From the NCBI RefSeq assembly GCF_009741825.1, contig NZ_WPCA01000014.1, positions 1 to 32,815 on the forward strand: a DNA stretch of 32,815 nt, read 5' to 3'. This document shows, one piece after another, positions 1 to 7,713 of the stretch (its first letter is position 1; every line of letters begins with the position of its first letter). Both the position numbers and the translations under genes were made by a program. The stretch is from Halapricum sp. CBA1109 (GTDB lineage Archaea; Halobacteriota; Halobacteria; Halobacteriales; Haloarculaceae). Below the pieces are notes generated by a model. The model had not been told where the DNA came from. It ran no database searches and saw only the letters and a program-made list of their open reading frames with translations.

Positions 1-244
1 CGTCCGCGTCGGCGTCGACGACGTCGACTGCCTCGATGCCGTCGACGCTCTCGGCGGCGGCGGCCGCGGCCGTCCGCAGGTCCCCGCTGGCCGCCGCCGG
101 GTCGAGGACGACCGTCGCCTCCGGTCCGTGGACGTCTATCTCGGCGACGGCCCCGGACGACAGCGGGTCCTCGTCCGCACCGGGGAGCGTTATCGCCGAT
201 AGTGCCTCTCTGACTCGCCGCTCGTGGTCTGATTGGTGTTCCAT
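1..244 (-). CDS. Partial N-terminus, possible DUF59/MIP18-like domain protein
   Basis: This minus-strand reading frame stays open from an ATG at 244 to the window edge, so only the first roughly 81 residues are visible. An ATG at 325 in the same frame is an alternative start. The visible part is acidic and has the shape of a small alpha/beta domain: a charged N-terminal helix, then a strand-like stretch around AEIDVHGPEATVVLD, then an alanine-rich helix. This loosely resembles the DUF59-type domain in front of haloarchaeal Mrp/NBP35 (ApbC) iron-sulfur carrier ATPases. The P-loop that would prove that lies outside the window, so the family is a guess. It is divergent from the MFS gene. The plus-strand frame over the same bases has no protein character. 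Confidence 0.4.
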   Translation of the reverse strand, partial: MEHQSDHERRVREALSAITLPGADEDPLSSGAVAEIDVHGPEATVVLDPAAASGDLRTAAAAAAESVDGIEAVDVVDADAD

Positions 245-391
245 TGCTGAGATGGGGTCGCTGGCCGCGATGCTCCTGACACTCGCTTCGAGGGCCGCCA
301 CGGCCTCGTCAGTCACGACGAACATGTTCGTCACCGCGGCGCACGACAGTCCGGGACCGTTTATCAGTGGTCGACCCGAACCGTCAAGTAG

Positions 392-1576
392 ATGACCGAG
401 CGACCGCGTCTGGCACTGGTCGTCTGGAGCGTGCTGGTCTCGCAGGTCCTGCTGTACCCGGGGCTGTCGGAGACGGTCGCGGCGCTGGGCGGGACCGCTG
501 GCATCCTCTCGGAGACGGCGTTTCTGGTCGCCGAGTTCGCCGCGTTCGTCGTCTGCGCGACGCTGTGGGGGGCCGCGAGCGACTCGCTTGGGTCGCGCCG
601 TCCGCTCGTCGTCCTCGGTGCCGTCGGCGGGGCCGGGAGCTACGTCGCCGTGCCCGCGGCCGCGACCGTCGGTGCCCCGTTCGGGGCGATACTGACGCTT
701 CGAGTCGTCGGCGGTGCGTTCACCATCGGGGCGTTCTCGCTGGCGATCACGATGCTGATGGACCTCTCGGGCGGTCACGGGCGGAATATGGGGGCCGCCG
801 GGACCGCAATCGGGTTCGGCGCGGCGCTGGGGTCGGTCTCGGGCGGCGCGCTGTCGACGGTCGATCCGTTCGCGCCGCTGTACGCCGGCGGTGGTCTCCT
901 CGGCGTCGCGGCCCTCGTCGCGGCGACGGTGCCCGACAGCGGTCCCGGCGGCGGCCTCCCGGTCGGGAGCGTCATTGAGGGCGTCCGCTCGCGCCCGACG
1001 CTGCTGGTCCCCTACGCCTTCGGCTACATCGACCGCCTCACGGCGGGCTTTTTCGCCCTCGTCGGCGTGGCGTACTTCCGGGAGACGTTCGCCATCGGCG
1101 CGGCCCAAGCCGGGGTGACGCTGGCGCTGTTTTTCCTCCCGTTCGCCGCGCTGCAGTACTACGCCGGGTTGGTGTCCGACCGGGTCGGCCGGTTCCTGCC
1201 GGTCGTCGCCGGGTCGCTGCTCTACGGGGTCGTCATCGTCGCCATCGCCGCCGCGCCGACCTACCTCGTGGCCGCTGGCCTGATGGTCTGCTGTGGGGTC
1301 TGTGGCGCGTTCATCTCCCCGGCGACGATGGCGCTCGTCACCGACATCGTCCCCGGCAGCGAACGCGGCGTCGCGATGGGCGGGTTCAACGTCTTCGGGA
1401 GCCTCGGGATGTTGAGCGGGTTCCTCGTCGGCGGTGTCGTCACGAGCGTCTACGGCTACCTCCCGGCGTTTCTCGTCGCCGGTGGTCTCGAAATCGCTAT
1501 CGCGCTGGTGGCGTCCCGGTCGGTCCGTCGCATCGCTCCGCAGCCGACTGCCGGGGACCGGGCGGAACACGGCTGA
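392..1576 (+). CDS. Major facilitator superfamily (MFS) transporter
   Basis: A 394-residue integral membrane protein with about 12 hydrophobic helices, the usual MFS length. Both halves carry a version of the MFS loop motif between helices 2 and 3: GAASDSLGSRRP in the N-terminal half and GLVSDRVGR in the C-terminal half. The fold is typical of drug or metabolite efflux and uptake carriers driven by ion gradients; nothing in the sequence fixes the substrate. A TATA-like TTTATC at about 360-365 sits about 30 nt before the ATG, so the mRNA is probably leaderless. The peroxiredoxin gene 80 bp downstream has its own TATA-like element, so the two are likely separate transcripts. Confidence 0.85.
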   Translation: MTERPRLALVVWSVLVSQVLLYPGLSETVAALGGTAGILSETAFLVAEFAAFVVCATLWGAASDSLGSRRPLVVLGAVGGAGSYVAVPAAATVGAPFGAILTLRVVGGAFTIGAFSLAITMLMDLSGGHGRNMGAAGTAIGFGAALGSVSGGALSTVDPFAPLYAGGGLLGVAALVAATVPDSGPGGGLPVGSVIEGVRSRPTLLVPYAFGYIDRLTAGFFALVGVAYFRETFAIGAAQAGVTLALFFLPFAALQYYAGLVSDRVGRFLPVVAGSLLYGVVIVAIAAAPTYLVAAGLMVCCGVCGAFISPATMALVTDIVPGSERGVAMGGFNVFGSLGMLSGFLVGGVVTSVYGYLPAFLVAGGLEIAIALVASRSVRRIAPQPTAGDRAEHG

Positions 1577-1656
1577 GCGTCACGCGGTCGACACGTCGCC
1601 GGCAGAGGCCACCGGCGACCAATTCCTTATCACGGACACGCTCGTACCGATAGTCG

Positions 1657-2136
1657 ATGGCAACACCACAGACTGGTGACAGTGCGCCGCTGTTCACCGC
1701 GACAGTCGGAACGTCCGATCACGAATCGTTCGCCCTCGAGGACCACCTCGGCGACGGGCCGGTCGTCCTCGCGTTCTTCCCGGGGGCGTTCACGCCGCCG
1801 TGTACCAACGAGATGATCGCGCTGCAGGACCACCTCGACGACTTCGCCGAGGCCGGCGCGACGGTACTGGGCGTCAGCGCCGATTCGGCGTTCTCGCTGG
1901 GCTCGTTCCGCGAGGAACACGGCATCGAGTTCGACCTGATCAGCGATATGGGCCGCGAGGCCATCGACGCCTACGACGTCCGCATCGACATCGAGGACCT
2001 CGGCCTCATCGGTATCGCCAACCGCTCGGTGTTCGTCCTCGACGACGAGGGGACGGTCACCTACACGTGGGTCGCCGACGACCCGACGAACGAGCCCGAC
2101 TACGAGGAACTGCTCGACGCCGTCCAGTCGGCCTGA
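1657..2136 (+). CDS. Peroxiredoxin, 1-Cys AhpC/TSA (Bcp/AhpE-like)
   Basis: A 159-residue thioredoxin-fold peroxidase that reduces hydrogen peroxide and organic hydroperoxides in the cytoplasm. The peroxidatic signature P-x3-T-x2-C is complete (Pro42, Thr46, Cys49 in FPGAFTPPCT). The conserved arginine that helps activate the cysteine is probably the one in ANRSVFVLDDEG near residue 122. Cys49 is the only cysteine in the protein, so there is no resolving cysteine: it should be a 1-Cys enzyme needing an external thiol reductant. A TATA-like CTTAT at about 1626-1630 lies about 28 nt before the ATG, consistent with a leaderless transcript. It lies just upstream of nirK, but the intervening gap holds a separate regulatory box. 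Confidence 0.9.
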   Translation: MATPQTGDSAPLFTATVGTSDHESFALEDHLGDGPVVLAFFPGAFTPPCTNEMIALQDHLDDFAEAGATVLGVSADSAFSLGSFREEHGIEFDLISDMGREAIDAYDVRIDIEDLGLIGIANRSVFVLDDEGTVTYTWVADDPTNEPDYEELLDAVQSA

Positions 2137-2158
2137 TCGACCACCTCCCGCTTCATTT

Positions 2159-2170
2159 CGAATATGTTCG
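2159..2170 (+). promoter_or_regulatory. CGAA-N4-TTCG palindrome, candidate NarO-type box upstream of nirK
   Basis: The sequence reads CGAATATGTTCG, a perfect CGAA-N4-TTCG inverted repeat, 42 nt before the nirK ATG. As I recall it, this motif was described upstream of haloarchaeal denitrification genes and linked to the anaerobic regulator NarO. A further TTCGAA follows at 2174-2179. Position just upstream of where the TATA element should lie suits an activator site. Confidence 0.6.
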
Positions 2171-2212
2171 GCGTTCGAACCACCGTGTAGGGTACCGTCT
2201 CTCGACGTATAG

Positions 2213-3280
2213 ATGTACGATCACAGCACGCGACGACAACTACTCGGTGCGGCGGGCGTCACCGGTGCGCTGGCGCTGGCCGGCTGTGTCGGTGGATCGA
2301 CGGGGACGGACACCCCGGAACAGGGCGACTCGGGGCTCTCGGCTCCGAAGGACACCGACGTCGACAGGGTCGCGGCCGACCCGCGGGACATCCCCGATCC
2401 GATCGACCGGGACTCGCCGACGACCGTCGAGGTCGAACTGGAGACCGAGGAGGTCGTCGCGGAGGTCGAACCCGGCGTAACGTTCCAGTATATGACTTTC
2501 GACGGGCAGATTCCGGGCCCGATGGTCCGGGCGCGCGTCGGCGACACCATCGACCTCACGATCCGCAACCCCGAGTCGAACTCGATGACTCACAACGTCG
2601 ACTTCCACGCGGCCCGCGGGACCGGCGGCGGGGCGGAGGCGACGAGGGTCGCACCCGGCGAGGAGGAACGCCTCCGGTTCGAGGTCACCTACCCCGGGGC
2701 GTTCGTCTACCACTGTGCGGTCGCTGCCGTGGACTACCACATCTCTTCGGGGATGTTCGGCCTCATCGTCGTCGAACCGCCCGAGGGTCTCTCGGATGTC
2801 GACCACGAGTTCTACCTCGGCCAACACGAACTCTACACCACGGGCGACGCCGGTCAGCAGGGTCACCACGAGTTCGACTTCCCAAGTATGGCCGCCGAGG
2901 AGCCGACCTACGTCCTGATGAACGGCGAGAAGTACGCCATCACGCCCGAGAACTACCACGAGATGCAGGTCGAGACGGGCGACACCGCCCGCGTGTTCTT
3001 CGCCGTCGGCGGCCCAAACAAGCAGTCTAGCTTCCACCCCATCGGGAGCGTCTGGGACGAGGTCTACGAACAGGGTGCGCTGGCGAACGACCCCGCCCGG
3101 TACGTCCAGACGACGCCGGTCCCGCCGGGGAGTTCCTGCGTTGCCACGATGTCGTTCCCGGTCCCCGGCGCGTTCAAACTGGTCGACCACGCCCTCTCGC
3201 GGGTCGCCCGCAAGGGCGCGATGGCGGTGGTCACCGCCGATGGCGAGGCGAACCCCGAACTCTTCGACCCGGACGCGTAG
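2213..3280 (+). CDS. nirK: Copper-containing nitrite reductase, Tat-exported lipoprotein
   Basis: A 355-residue two-cupredoxin-domain enzyme that reduces nitrite to nitric oxide outside the membrane during denitrification. The N-terminus is a Tat lipoprotein signal (STRRQLLGAAG, lipobox ending at Cys25). All expected copper residues are visible by comparison with the family. Type 1 copper: His127, Cys168, His176, Met181. Type 2 copper: His132 and His167 in domain 1, His326 in domain 2. The catalytic pair is Asp130 (HNVDFH) and His275 (SSFHPIG). The order and spacing match NirK rather than laccases or the copper oxidase family as a whole. No nar, nor or nos genes are in the window, so nirK stands alone here. 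The CGAA-N4-TTCG box upstream implies induction under anaerobiosis or nitrate. Confidence 0.93.
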   Translation: MYDHSTRRQLLGAAGVTGALALAGCVGGSTGTDTPEQGDSGLSAPKDTDVDRVAADPRDIPDPIDRDSPTTVEVELETEEVVAEVEPGVTFQYMTFDGQIPGPMVRARVGDTIDLTIRNPESNSMTHNVDFHAARGTGGGAEATRVAPGEEERLRFEVTYPGAFVYHCAVAAVDYHISSGMFGLIVVEPPEGLSDVDHEFYLGQHELYTTGDAGQQGHHEFDFPSMAAEEPTYVLMNGEKYAITPENYHEMQVETGDTARVFFAVGGPNKQSSFHPIGSVWDEVYEQGALANDPARYVQTTPVPPGSSCVATMSFPVPGAFKLVDHALSRVARKGAMAVVTADGEANPELFDPDA

Positions 3281-3386
3281 TCTCAGTCCCCGACCGCTGG
3301 ATCGGACACTGTGACGGATCTCTATCGACAGGCGTCGCTTCTACGTCCGTAGCATCGGTGTCGTATGGCGACTCGATCCCGCCACG

Positions 3387-3554
3387 ATGGCCAGCCCGCT
3401 CGGCGAGGTGGTCGAGGACGCTGTCAGTAACGTGTTCGCGATCAGTGAGCAAGCGACCGAGCGATTTTCGATACTGCAACGGAACTCGCTGTCGTCGCCC
3501 ACCGAGCGATCACCGACGTTCGTCTCGTCCGGGAAACCCAAGTACGGCCGGTAG
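3387..3554 (+). other. Short ORF of unknown status between nirK and usp
   Basis: The 284 bp between nirK and the universal stress gene hold no clear gene. A 55-codon plus-strand frame (ATG at 3387, TAG at 3552) has a plausibly protein-like start with helix-forming VVEDAVSNVFAISEQATERF, but then turns into serine-rich sequence. It could be the remnant of a larger gene that lost its frame near 3480. I do not recognise it and expression is doubtful. Confidence 0.15.
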
Positions 3555-3564
3555 GAGCCGCCGA

Positions 3565-3981
3565 CTATACGACGAGCACTTCGTGGTCTATGTCTTGGAG
3601 GACCCTACTGGCGGTGCTGCCGATTGTCGAGCGTGGGTGAGTACGGCCGCGGGCCCCGAGTACGATCAGGTCTACGTCGTTCTCCCGAGCGTACTCGACG
3701 ATCTCCTCGCTCGGATCCCCGTGAAAACATCTCGTGACCACACGGACTCCCGCTTCGGTCCCGTATTCGCTGATCGCGTCGAGTTGCCGGTTGGCCCGGT
3801 CCTCGAGCTCGTTGAGGACCAACTCGTGACTACTCAACGCCGGTTCACCGTATCTCGCCGTGTTGACAACGGTGATCACGTGGAGTTCGGCGTCGTGTTC
3901 TCGGGCGAGGTTGACCGCCCGTTCGACCGCCTCTTGTGCGTTCTCACTTCCGTCCGTCCCTACTGCGATGGCATCGTACAT
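3565..3981 (-). CDS. Universal stress protein, UspA family
   Basis: A 138-residue single-domain USP, the usual length. It begins with the typical first strand and loop (AIAVGTDGSENAQEAVERA), where the aspartate contacts nucleotide. It ends with the ATP-binding signature G-x2-G-x8-G-S in the stretch GARGRTHPRSTIGST, followed by the final strand HEVLVV. ATP-binding USPs are cytoplasmic dimers that modulate stress responses or act beside transporters; the target here is unknown. It is transcribed convergently toward nirK. A perfect 7-bp inverted repeat lies 12-33 nt upstream of the ATG, over the probable transcription start. Confidence 0.9.
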   Translation of the reverse strand: MYDAIAVGTDGSENAQEAVERAVNLAREHDAELHVITVVNTARYGEPALSSHELVLNELEDRANRQLDAISEYGTEAGVRVVTRCFHGDPSEEIVEYARENDVDLIVLGARGRTHPRSTIGSTASRVLQDIDHEVLVV

Positions 3982-3992
3982 TGCACTTCGGG

Positions 3993-4014
3993 TGTCGACA
4001 GTGGTACGTCGACA
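3993..4014. repeat. Inverted repeat upstream of usp, possible operator
   Basis: TGTCGAC at 3993-3999 and GTCGACA at 4008-4014 form a perfect 7-bp inverted repeat with an 8-nt spacer. It lies between the usp start codon and a TATA-like CTATGATG on the minus strand, where a repressor would block initiation. GTCGAC is common in GC-rich DNA, so chance is possible. Confidence 0.3.
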
Positions 4015-4607
4015 TCATAGGTAGTCGGTGCATACCCGAGCATACTGCCCGAGTCTCCCGCGTAGACGGTCAGAGATATCAGCCGACAGAACGCTTCTCC
4101 CACTCTGGTGTTCGACACCCCCGACAGACACGTCCCTGGTGGGTATGTCTCTGCAGGTCAGCTACCATCTACGGGACGACGACGGCAGTCCGAAGTCACG
4201 CTGACGGTCCCAGACGGGCGTCTCTGTCGATAGAAAACACACTGCGGCGAGAACGGAAAGCGTGGGATCCGTGGATACGAGCCTCGGTACATCGAGTGAC
4301 TGAGACGGAACTTCGATTGTTGGCTTCCTGAGACACTCGTTCGTGTCCGGTGGTCTGTGGGGCTGTAGCTGCCGGGGCTCTGGGGGGTCGACTTCCGGAC
4401 AATTCTGTATAGCCAAATATGATTTATGTGTCGTAGCTGAGTCGGGTCGTAGCTATCCAAACCGACAGTAGTCGCAGGTCTCGACGGACGCGACCACGTC
4501 ACTGTGCTTACCGACTGCTGGACGTTGAGTCCCCGCTGACCAGCTTGGACCTATCCGCGCCCGACGAACGAGGGGACTCCACTCCGCGCTCGCAGGAGCT
4601 GTCTGTT

Positions 4608-4648
4608 CCCCTGCCAGTTACCGGGCCGGTAAGTGTGTCAGGCAGGGG
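4608..4648. repeat. Nested inverted repeat (hairpin/cruciform candidate)
   Basis: Outer arms CCCCTGCC (4608-4615) and GGCAGGGG (4641-4648) are exact complements. They enclose TTACCGGGCCGGTAA (4618-4632), itself a perfect odd-length palindrome around a central G. The inner palindrome is offset, leaving 2 nt on the left and 8 nt on the right. There is no T-tract, so it is not an obvious terminator. It sits 227 nt upstream of the DHH start codon. Confidence 0.5.
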
Positions 4649-4874
4649 ATTCGAATCTGTATCTTCCCACCCGATCCGGGTACGTCCCGTTTCGGTTGCC
4701 GTCACGGGAGGAGAAGTTGCCGAGACTGGAAACACTCCGCTCTCTCGGCCACCGAGTGTCCGTGCACACCTGTGTTCTGTGCCCAACAGGAACAGATACG
4801 CAGACGCAGGCTACTCGCTGCGTGTTCAAACAGTTCGCCCGAACGGCTTAGTCGGTCCCGAGAGAACGGACGGT

Positions 4875-5897
4875 ATGGGCACCGTATCGACGTTACGGGA
4901 GTTGCTGGAGTCAGCTGGGTCGCTGACTATCGTCTGTCACAACAACCCGGACCCGGACTGTCTGGCGAGCGCGTTGGCGCTGGGTCGAATCGCTGCGGCC
5001 GCGGGCATCGACGAACGGCGGATCCTCTACAGCGGGACCATCTCCCACCAGCAAAACCGGGCGTTCGTCAACCTACTCGACATCGACCTCCAACCCTTCG
5101 ACCGGGGGGCCGTCGTCGACCGCGCCGACGACGAGTTGCTGGCCTTTGTCGACCACAGCGTCGCGGGAGGGAACAACGAAGTGCCGGACGGAACGCCCGT
5201 CGACATCGTGCTTGACCACCATCCTGCGGAGAACATCGAGGCGCGGTTCGTCGACCACCGCCCCGAACTGGGAGCGACGGCGACGATTCTCACCGAGTAC
5301 GTCACCGAACTCGACGTCGAAATCGACACGACACTCGCGACCGCGCTGTTGTTCGCCATCCGCCGAGAGACGTTGGGGTTTCTCCGCGGGACGACACCTG
5401 CGGAGTACGCCGCTGCTGGCAACCTCCACGAGACAGCGGACAGGGACCTACTGCGGAAGCTCTCTACCCCGTCGGTGAGTGGGGTGACGGTCGACGCCAT
5501 CGCCGACGCTATCGAGAACCGGTTCGTCACGGGAGCGGTGTTGATTACGCACGTGGGCCGCACGAGTGAACGCGACGCTCTCCCGCAGGCCGCGGACTAC
5601 CTCGCGACCCTAGAGGGCGTCGAGACGGCCATCGTCTTCGGCATCGTCGAGGAGAGCATCCACCTCAGCGGCCGGTCGACGGACCCGCGAATCCATATGG
5701 GCGACGTACTCGCCGGGGCGTTCGAGGACGTCGGGAGTGCCGGCGGCCACCGCGAGATGGCCGGCGGCGAGGTTCCGCTGGGCATCTTCGCCGGCTACGA
5801 GGACGACCAACTCGTTGATATCGTCGAGCAGGTGGTTACCGCTCGGTTGATCGGAACACTCAATCTCGACGGCGTCGAAGAAAAGTCACTGAGCTAA
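4875..5897 (+). CDS. DHH-family phosphoesterase (NrnA-like)
   Basis: A 340-residue DHH/DHHA1 protein. Motif I is HNNPDPDC (Asp26 and Asp28), motif II FVDHS (Asp93, His94), and the signature DHH is Asp114-His115-His116. A DHHA1 substrate-binding part with GGHREMAGG follows at about residue 290. These residues bind two manganese ions. The closest known activities are oligoribonuclease and 3'-phosphoadenosine-5'-phosphate phosphatase (NrnA), with cyclic-dinucleotide phosphodiesterase as an alternative; sequence alone does not decide. I chose the ATG at 4875 because homology begins there and a TATA-like element lies about 26 nt upstream. The frame is open 110 codons further upstream, but that part is low-complexity and unconserved in character. 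Confidence 0.85.
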   Translation: MGTVSTLRELLESAGSLTIVCHNNPDPDCLASALALGRIAAAAGIDERRILYSGTISHQQNRAFVNLLDIDLQPFDRGAVVDRADDELLAFVDHSVAGGNNEVPDGTPVDIVLDHHPAENIEARFVDHRPELGATATILTEYVTELDVEIDTTLATALLFAIRRETLGFLRGTTPAEYAAAGNLHETADRDLLRKLSTPSVSGVTVDAIADAIENRFVTGAVLITHVGRTSERDALPQAADYLATLEGVETAIVFGIVEESIHLSGRSTDPRIHMGDVLAGAFEDVGSAGGHREMAGGEVPLGIFAGYEDDQLVDIVEQVVTARLIGTLNLDGVEEKSLS

Positions 5898-6286
5898 CTT
5901 TTCGACCATTCTGTGACACTCGCCACAGATATAGCGAAATAATATTTAGGAGTGCAGTAACGGACAACGAGTTGTAAGTTTCCACTCTCGACGGCAGAAA
6001 GGGTTAATAGATGCGAACGAAATCCGGGCCCGACGATGGCCGATCTCGACTGCTCTACCCTGGGGGTTGGACGCCGAAAACCGGGTTGCGTTCTCACGAC
6101 GAATTCGATAGTCGATCAGCGTCGTTATACTTTAGCTGTGAGCGTAGGACTATCTATCCTCGGACGCTGATGCGCGGTCGAAGAACGCGCGATATAGGGG
6201 GCAAATAGGGGTACAGTGAACCAAATAAGGGTCTTTATCCTCGAATATGGGTTAGATTGATGTGGGAGGGGGCCGACGGCCGAGGT
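5898..6286. other. Noncoding region with promoter of the DUF5805-recombinase pair
   Basis: No coding frame is convincing. The left part is AT-rich (around 5935-5950) and holds a small palindrome ACAACGAGTTGT at 5964-5975. The right part carries phased repeats at 6194-6231 and a TATA-like CTTTATCC near 6233-6240. Confidence 0.5.
6194..6231 (+). repeat. Helically phased direct repeats before the DUF5805 promoter
   Basis: ATAGGGG occurs at 6194 and 6205, and ATAAGGG at 6225; the last two are within longer copies CAAATAGGGG (6202-6211) and CAAATAAGGG (6222-6231). The spacings are 11 and 20 nt, about one and two helical turns, so bound proteins would line up on one face. They abut the TATA-like element at 6233-6240. 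An autoregulatory or recombination-accessory role is inferred from position. Confidence 0.45.
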
Positions 6287-6682
6287 ATGTCGGCAGAGAC
6301 AGACCGAGTCGCGGTGAAGACCTACGTCCCGGCCTATCAGAAAGCGGAGTGGACGGACCACGCCGAGCGATTGGAGATGAGCCAAAGCGAGTTCGTTCGG
6401 ACGATGGTACAGGCCGGGCGTCGCGGGTTTCTCTCGGCCGAGGACGGCGGCACGGACGGGGATGACTGTGAGTCGGACGCCGACGGCACCGACGCCGCCG
6501 AACTCGCCGACAGGGTGCAGTCCGTCCTCTCTGGGTCGACACACCACTCGTGGGAGGAACTCCTCGAATCGCTGACCGACGACATCGAGACGCGTCTCGA
6601 CGAGACGCTGGCGGAACTCCAGGAGGACAACGTCGTTCGATACAGCGGCCGCCACGGCGGCTACACGCTGGTGGATCGATGA
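6287..6682 (+). CDS. DUF5805 family protein, probable DNA-binding regulator
   Basis: A 131-residue acidic protein of a haloarchaeal family often found next to integrases. The N-terminal part (VAVKTYVPAYQKAEWTDHAERLEMSQSEFVRTMVQAGRR, split here by function) looks like a ribbon-helix-helix: a strand then two helices. An acidic linker follows, then a C-terminal region ending RYSGRHGGYTL that resembles a small winged-helix domain. I prefer the ATG at 6287, where family similarity begins; an upstream in-frame ATG at 6257 fits the TATA spacing for a leaderless mRNA and cannot be excluded. Its stop overlaps the recombinase start (ATGA at 6679-6682), so the two are translationally coupled. It may control the recombinase or help direct it to its sites. 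Confidence 0.7.
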   Translation: MSAETDRVAVKTYVPAYQKAEWTDHAERLEMSQSEFVRTMVQAGRRGFLSAEDGGTDGDDCESDADGTDAAELADRVQSVLSGSTHHSWEELLESLTDDIETRLDETLAELQEDNVVRYSGRHGGYTLVDR

Positions 6683-7704
6683 GTGCGACGGACACGACGG
6701 AAGCCGACGAGGACCCAATCGCGTACTTCCTGCAGGACATCGCCTATCAGGGCAAGACAGAGCGGACGCAGGCGGCCTACGAGCGGGTGCTCCGGTCGTT
6801 CGAGGCGTTCCTCGACGACCGGGACTGTACACTCACAGCGGCTACACACAGGGACTGTATGGCCTACGTCCACTCGCTCCGGGGAACGACGGCGGACAGC
6901 ACCGTAGCGACGTACACGTCGTATCTCCACCGGTTCTACGACTATATGACACAGGTCGGGGCTTTCGACACCAATCCGATGGCGCTGGTCATCGAGGAGG
7001 TCGACGAGACTATCGACACCGACCCGGCACGACGGGACGTCTCCGTGCCCGAGATGCGCTCGTTCGTCGGCGCTATCGGGCATCCCTTGGACAGGGCCCT
7101 GATCGTCACGCTCCTGAAGACGGGGATGCGGGCGGGGGAACTGTGCAACCTCGACCAGCGGGACCTCCATCTGGCCGACGACCCCCGGGAGTCAGTGACC
7201 GTTCGACCCCAACTGGAGGGGCGGCTGGATTCGCTGTACGTCTCGGCGACGCCAGCCCGCGGCGAGACGGTCAACGGCGAGCGACGCGACGCGTCGAACA
7301 AGCGACAGCGCGACACTGTGATTCCCGTCGACGGGGAACTCACGAGCGTCCTCCGGCAGTGGCTCGCCGTCCGGCCGGACCCAGTCTCGGAGGCGAGACC
7401 GCTGTTCACGGGCACGAGCGATAGCTGGGGCCGCCGAGTCACGACGGACATCGTCCACCATACCGTCGAGCGACACGCGCGGGACGCCGGGTGGTACCAC
7501 GACGGGGCCGGCGCCGCCAGCAACGTCACGCCCCACTACTTCCGGCACTTTTTCACGACACATCTCCGGGACCGGACCGGTGACCGCGGCATCGTCAAGT
7601 ACCTCCGTGGCGACGTCGCCCAGGACGTCATCGACACCTACACCCACGACTGGGGGGACCGCGTTCGGTCTGTCTACGAACAGCACGTCTATCGCCTGCT
7701 TTGA
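6679..7704 (+). CDS. Tyrosine recombinase / integrase (XerC/D-like)
   Basis: A 341-residue site-specific recombinase. An N-terminal SAM-like core-binding domain spans about 10-105 and a catalytic domain about 115-341. Visible catalytic residues are Arg151 (TGMRAGELCNL), Lys208 (SNKRQRDTVIP), His286 and Arg289 (PHYFRHFF), and the nucleophile Tyr321 (DTYTHD). The position nine residues before the tyrosine, usually His or Trp, is Asp312 here, so one canonical residue is replaced. The ATG overlaps the stop of the DUF5805 gene by 4 bp. It is convergent with the orphan toxin cassette, whose stop is 9 bp away. It may be the integrase of an element that carried the toxin locus, or a housekeeping XerC/D-like enzyme; no att pair was found to decide. 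Confidence 0.87.
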   Translation: MSATDTTEADEDPIAYFLQDIAYQGKTERTQAAYERVLRSFEAFLDDRDCTLTAATHRDCMAYVHSLRGTTADSTVATYTSYLHRFYDYMTQVGAFDTNPMALVIEEVDETIDTDPARRDVSVPEMRSFVGAIGHPLDRALIVTLLKTGMRAGELCNLDQRDLHLADDPRESVTVRPQLEGRLDSLYVSATPARGETVNGERRDASNKRQRDTVIPVDGELTSVLRQWLAVRPDPVSEARPLFTGTSDSWGRRVTTDIVHHTVERHARDAGWYHDGAGAASNVTPHYFRHFFTTHLRDRTGDRGIVKYLRGDVAQDVIDTYTHDWGDRVRSVYEQHVYRLL

Positions 7705-7713
7705 GGTCCAGCT

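Larger units (their letters stand above)
3982..4874. other. Noncoding stretch of about 890 bp between usp and the DHH gene
   Basis: No frame here has coding character on either strand; the open frames present are arginine- and serine-rich without the acidic bias of real genes in this window. The part around 4400-4435 is AT-rich. The interval holds two inverted repeats (3993-4014 and 4608-4648) and the TATA-like element of the DHH gene near 4846-4853. It may be a decayed locus or contain an unannotated RNA. Confidence 0.5.

Noticed and set aside
4545-4874. N-terminal extension of 110 codons on the DHH protein
   Set aside because: Low-complexity, no family similarity, contains the nested palindrome, and a better start with a TATA-like element exists at 4875.
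5898-6286. Replication origin suggested by AT-rich DNA and repeats
   Set aside because: No Orc1/Cdc6 gene and no origin-recognition-box pattern; the repeats fit promoter control better.
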